Shown piece after piece: positions 11,979 through 12,308 of a DNA stretch of 12,308 nucleotides. Source of the DNA: Chloroflexota bacterium (GTDB taxonomy: Bacteria; Chloroflexota; Dehalococcoidia; Tepidiformales; Tepidiformaceae); the NCBI GenBank assembly GCA_021823905.1, contig JAKALX010000067.1, forward strand, positions 1-12,308, read 5' to 3'. Each line of letters starts with the position of its first letter. Position 1 is the stretch's first letter. The notes beneath the pieces were generated by a model, which was not told where the DNA came from, did no database searches, and saw only the letters and a program-made list of their open reading frames with translations. Both the position numbers and the translations under genes were made by a program.

Positions 11979-12308
11979 TCAGGTCGCTTTCGCGTTCGCC
12001 GGCGTGTCCTTGCCCTTCTCGGCGGGGTTGTCAGCGCGCGCCGGCGTCAGAGGCCGGACCGGGGGGTTGTCAGCCTTTACCAGCCCCGCCGGGGCGCCGT
12101 TGCCGCTGGCGGGGCTGGTCCCGTTCGCGGCGCTCGCGGAGGTGGTCTGCGCGGAACCACCAGACATGGTGAGAGGCGCCGCACCACCGCCTGCCGCATG
12201 GCCGCCGTTGACGTCTTCCGGCGGATTGCCGTTGTCGGTCACGGCCGGCTGCACCGGCGGATTGCCGCTGCTGGTCACGACCGGCTGCACGGCAGGATTG
12301 CCATTATT
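11979..12308 (-). CDS. C-terminal part of an Asn-Pro repeat, low-complexity protein
   Basis: Partial gene; the frame is open to the window edge and continues beyond 12308, so the N-terminus is unseen. The visible 109 residues begin with a 12-residue repeat, GNPAVQPVVTSS then GNPPVQPAVTDN then a degenerate GNPPEDVNGG. They continue as an Ala/Gly/Ser-rich stretch with no charge clusters and end in a second NPP-type pair (DNPPVRPLTPARA, DNPAEKGKDTPANAKAT). The composition suggests a disordered tail or linker, perhaps of a surface or regulatory protein, but nothing visible identifies a function. No membrane anchor or sorting motif is at the C-terminus. Stop TGA is at 11981-11979. It converges with the MFS gene. 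High-GC repeat frames can be spurious, but the amino-acid repeat keeps frame with substitutions, which favours real coding. Confidence 0.55.
   Translation of the reverse strand, partial: NNGNPAVQPVVTSSGNPPVQPAVTDNGNPPEDVNGGHAAGGGAAPLTMSGGSAQTTSASAANGTSPASGNGAPAGLVKADNPPVRPLTPARADNPAEKGKDTPANAKAT
12223..12302. repeat. 36-base tandem repeat inside the partial coding sequence
   Basis: GGATTGCC recurs at 12223-12230, 12259-12266 and 12295-12302, spaced exactly 36 bases apart, with flanking GGTCACG(A/G)CCGGCTGCAC shared between copies. Each unit encodes 12 residues (GNPxVQPxVTxx) on the minus strand. More copies probably lie beyond the window edge. Confidence 0.8.

Noticed and set aside
12223..12302. 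36-base spaced repeat as a CRISPR array
   Set aside because: The period is fully accounted for by tandem coding units with no unique spacers, and no cas gene is present.

Overview
The window is about two-thirds GC, with tightly packed genes on both strands and no gap over 300 bases without a gene. The gene set suggests a Chloroflexota (Dehalococcoidia-like) bacterium, perhaps an actinobacterium-like lineage. It includes an F420/FMN luciferase-like oxidoreductase, type III pantothenate kinase beside coaBC, a CysM-type cysteine synthase, a CAP-domain secreted protein with a Chloroflexota-style C-terminal domain, and genes that look leaderless. This placement is inference from protein and promoter character; there is no rRNA or marker gene here.

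Layout. 1-510 (+): 3' part of a CysM-like cysteine synthase. 526-1353 (-): secreted CAP-domain protein. 1444-2157 (-): HAD hydrolase. 2214-2769 (+): HigBA-type toxin-antitoxin pair. 2864-3718 and 3771-4595 (+): double-hotdog enoyl-CoA hydratase 2 followed by an alpha/beta hydrolase, each with a strong ribosome binding site. 4668-5507 and 5535-5825 (+): a lower-GC pair made of a STAS-like/GHKL ATPase fusion and a small STAS-like (DUF4325-type) protein, the best candidate here for an undescribed signalling or switch module. 5866-7914 (-): coaX then coaBC, two steps of coenzyme A synthesis. 8115-9047 (+): luciferase-like oxidoreductase. 9148-10086 (+): metallo-beta-lactamase-fold hydrolase. 10152-10514 (-) and 10592-11929 (+): a divergent pair, a small helical protein and an EntS-like MFS exporter. 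11979-12308 (-): C-terminal part of an Asn-Pro repeat protein that runs off the window.

Two themes stand out. First, three genes (HAD hydrolase, 120-aa helical protein, MFS exporter) have the same arrangement, GC-TATCCT-6 nt-ATG with no Shine-Dalgarno, which is the geometry of leaderless transcription; other genes have clear AGGAGG-type sites, so the genome seems to mix both modes. Second, three different families of low-complexity repeat sit in successive gene boundaries between 7056 and 9127: GATTG(A/C)C-type, GGCGCAA-type and GGACACAGAG-type. One of them forms the N-terminus of CoaBC.

Functionally the window is mainly housekeeping and acyl-CoA metabolism, with two possible accessory inserts (the toxin-antitoxin pair and the ATPase/STAS pair). 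No tRNA, rRNA, CRISPR array, transposase or prophage gene was seen.
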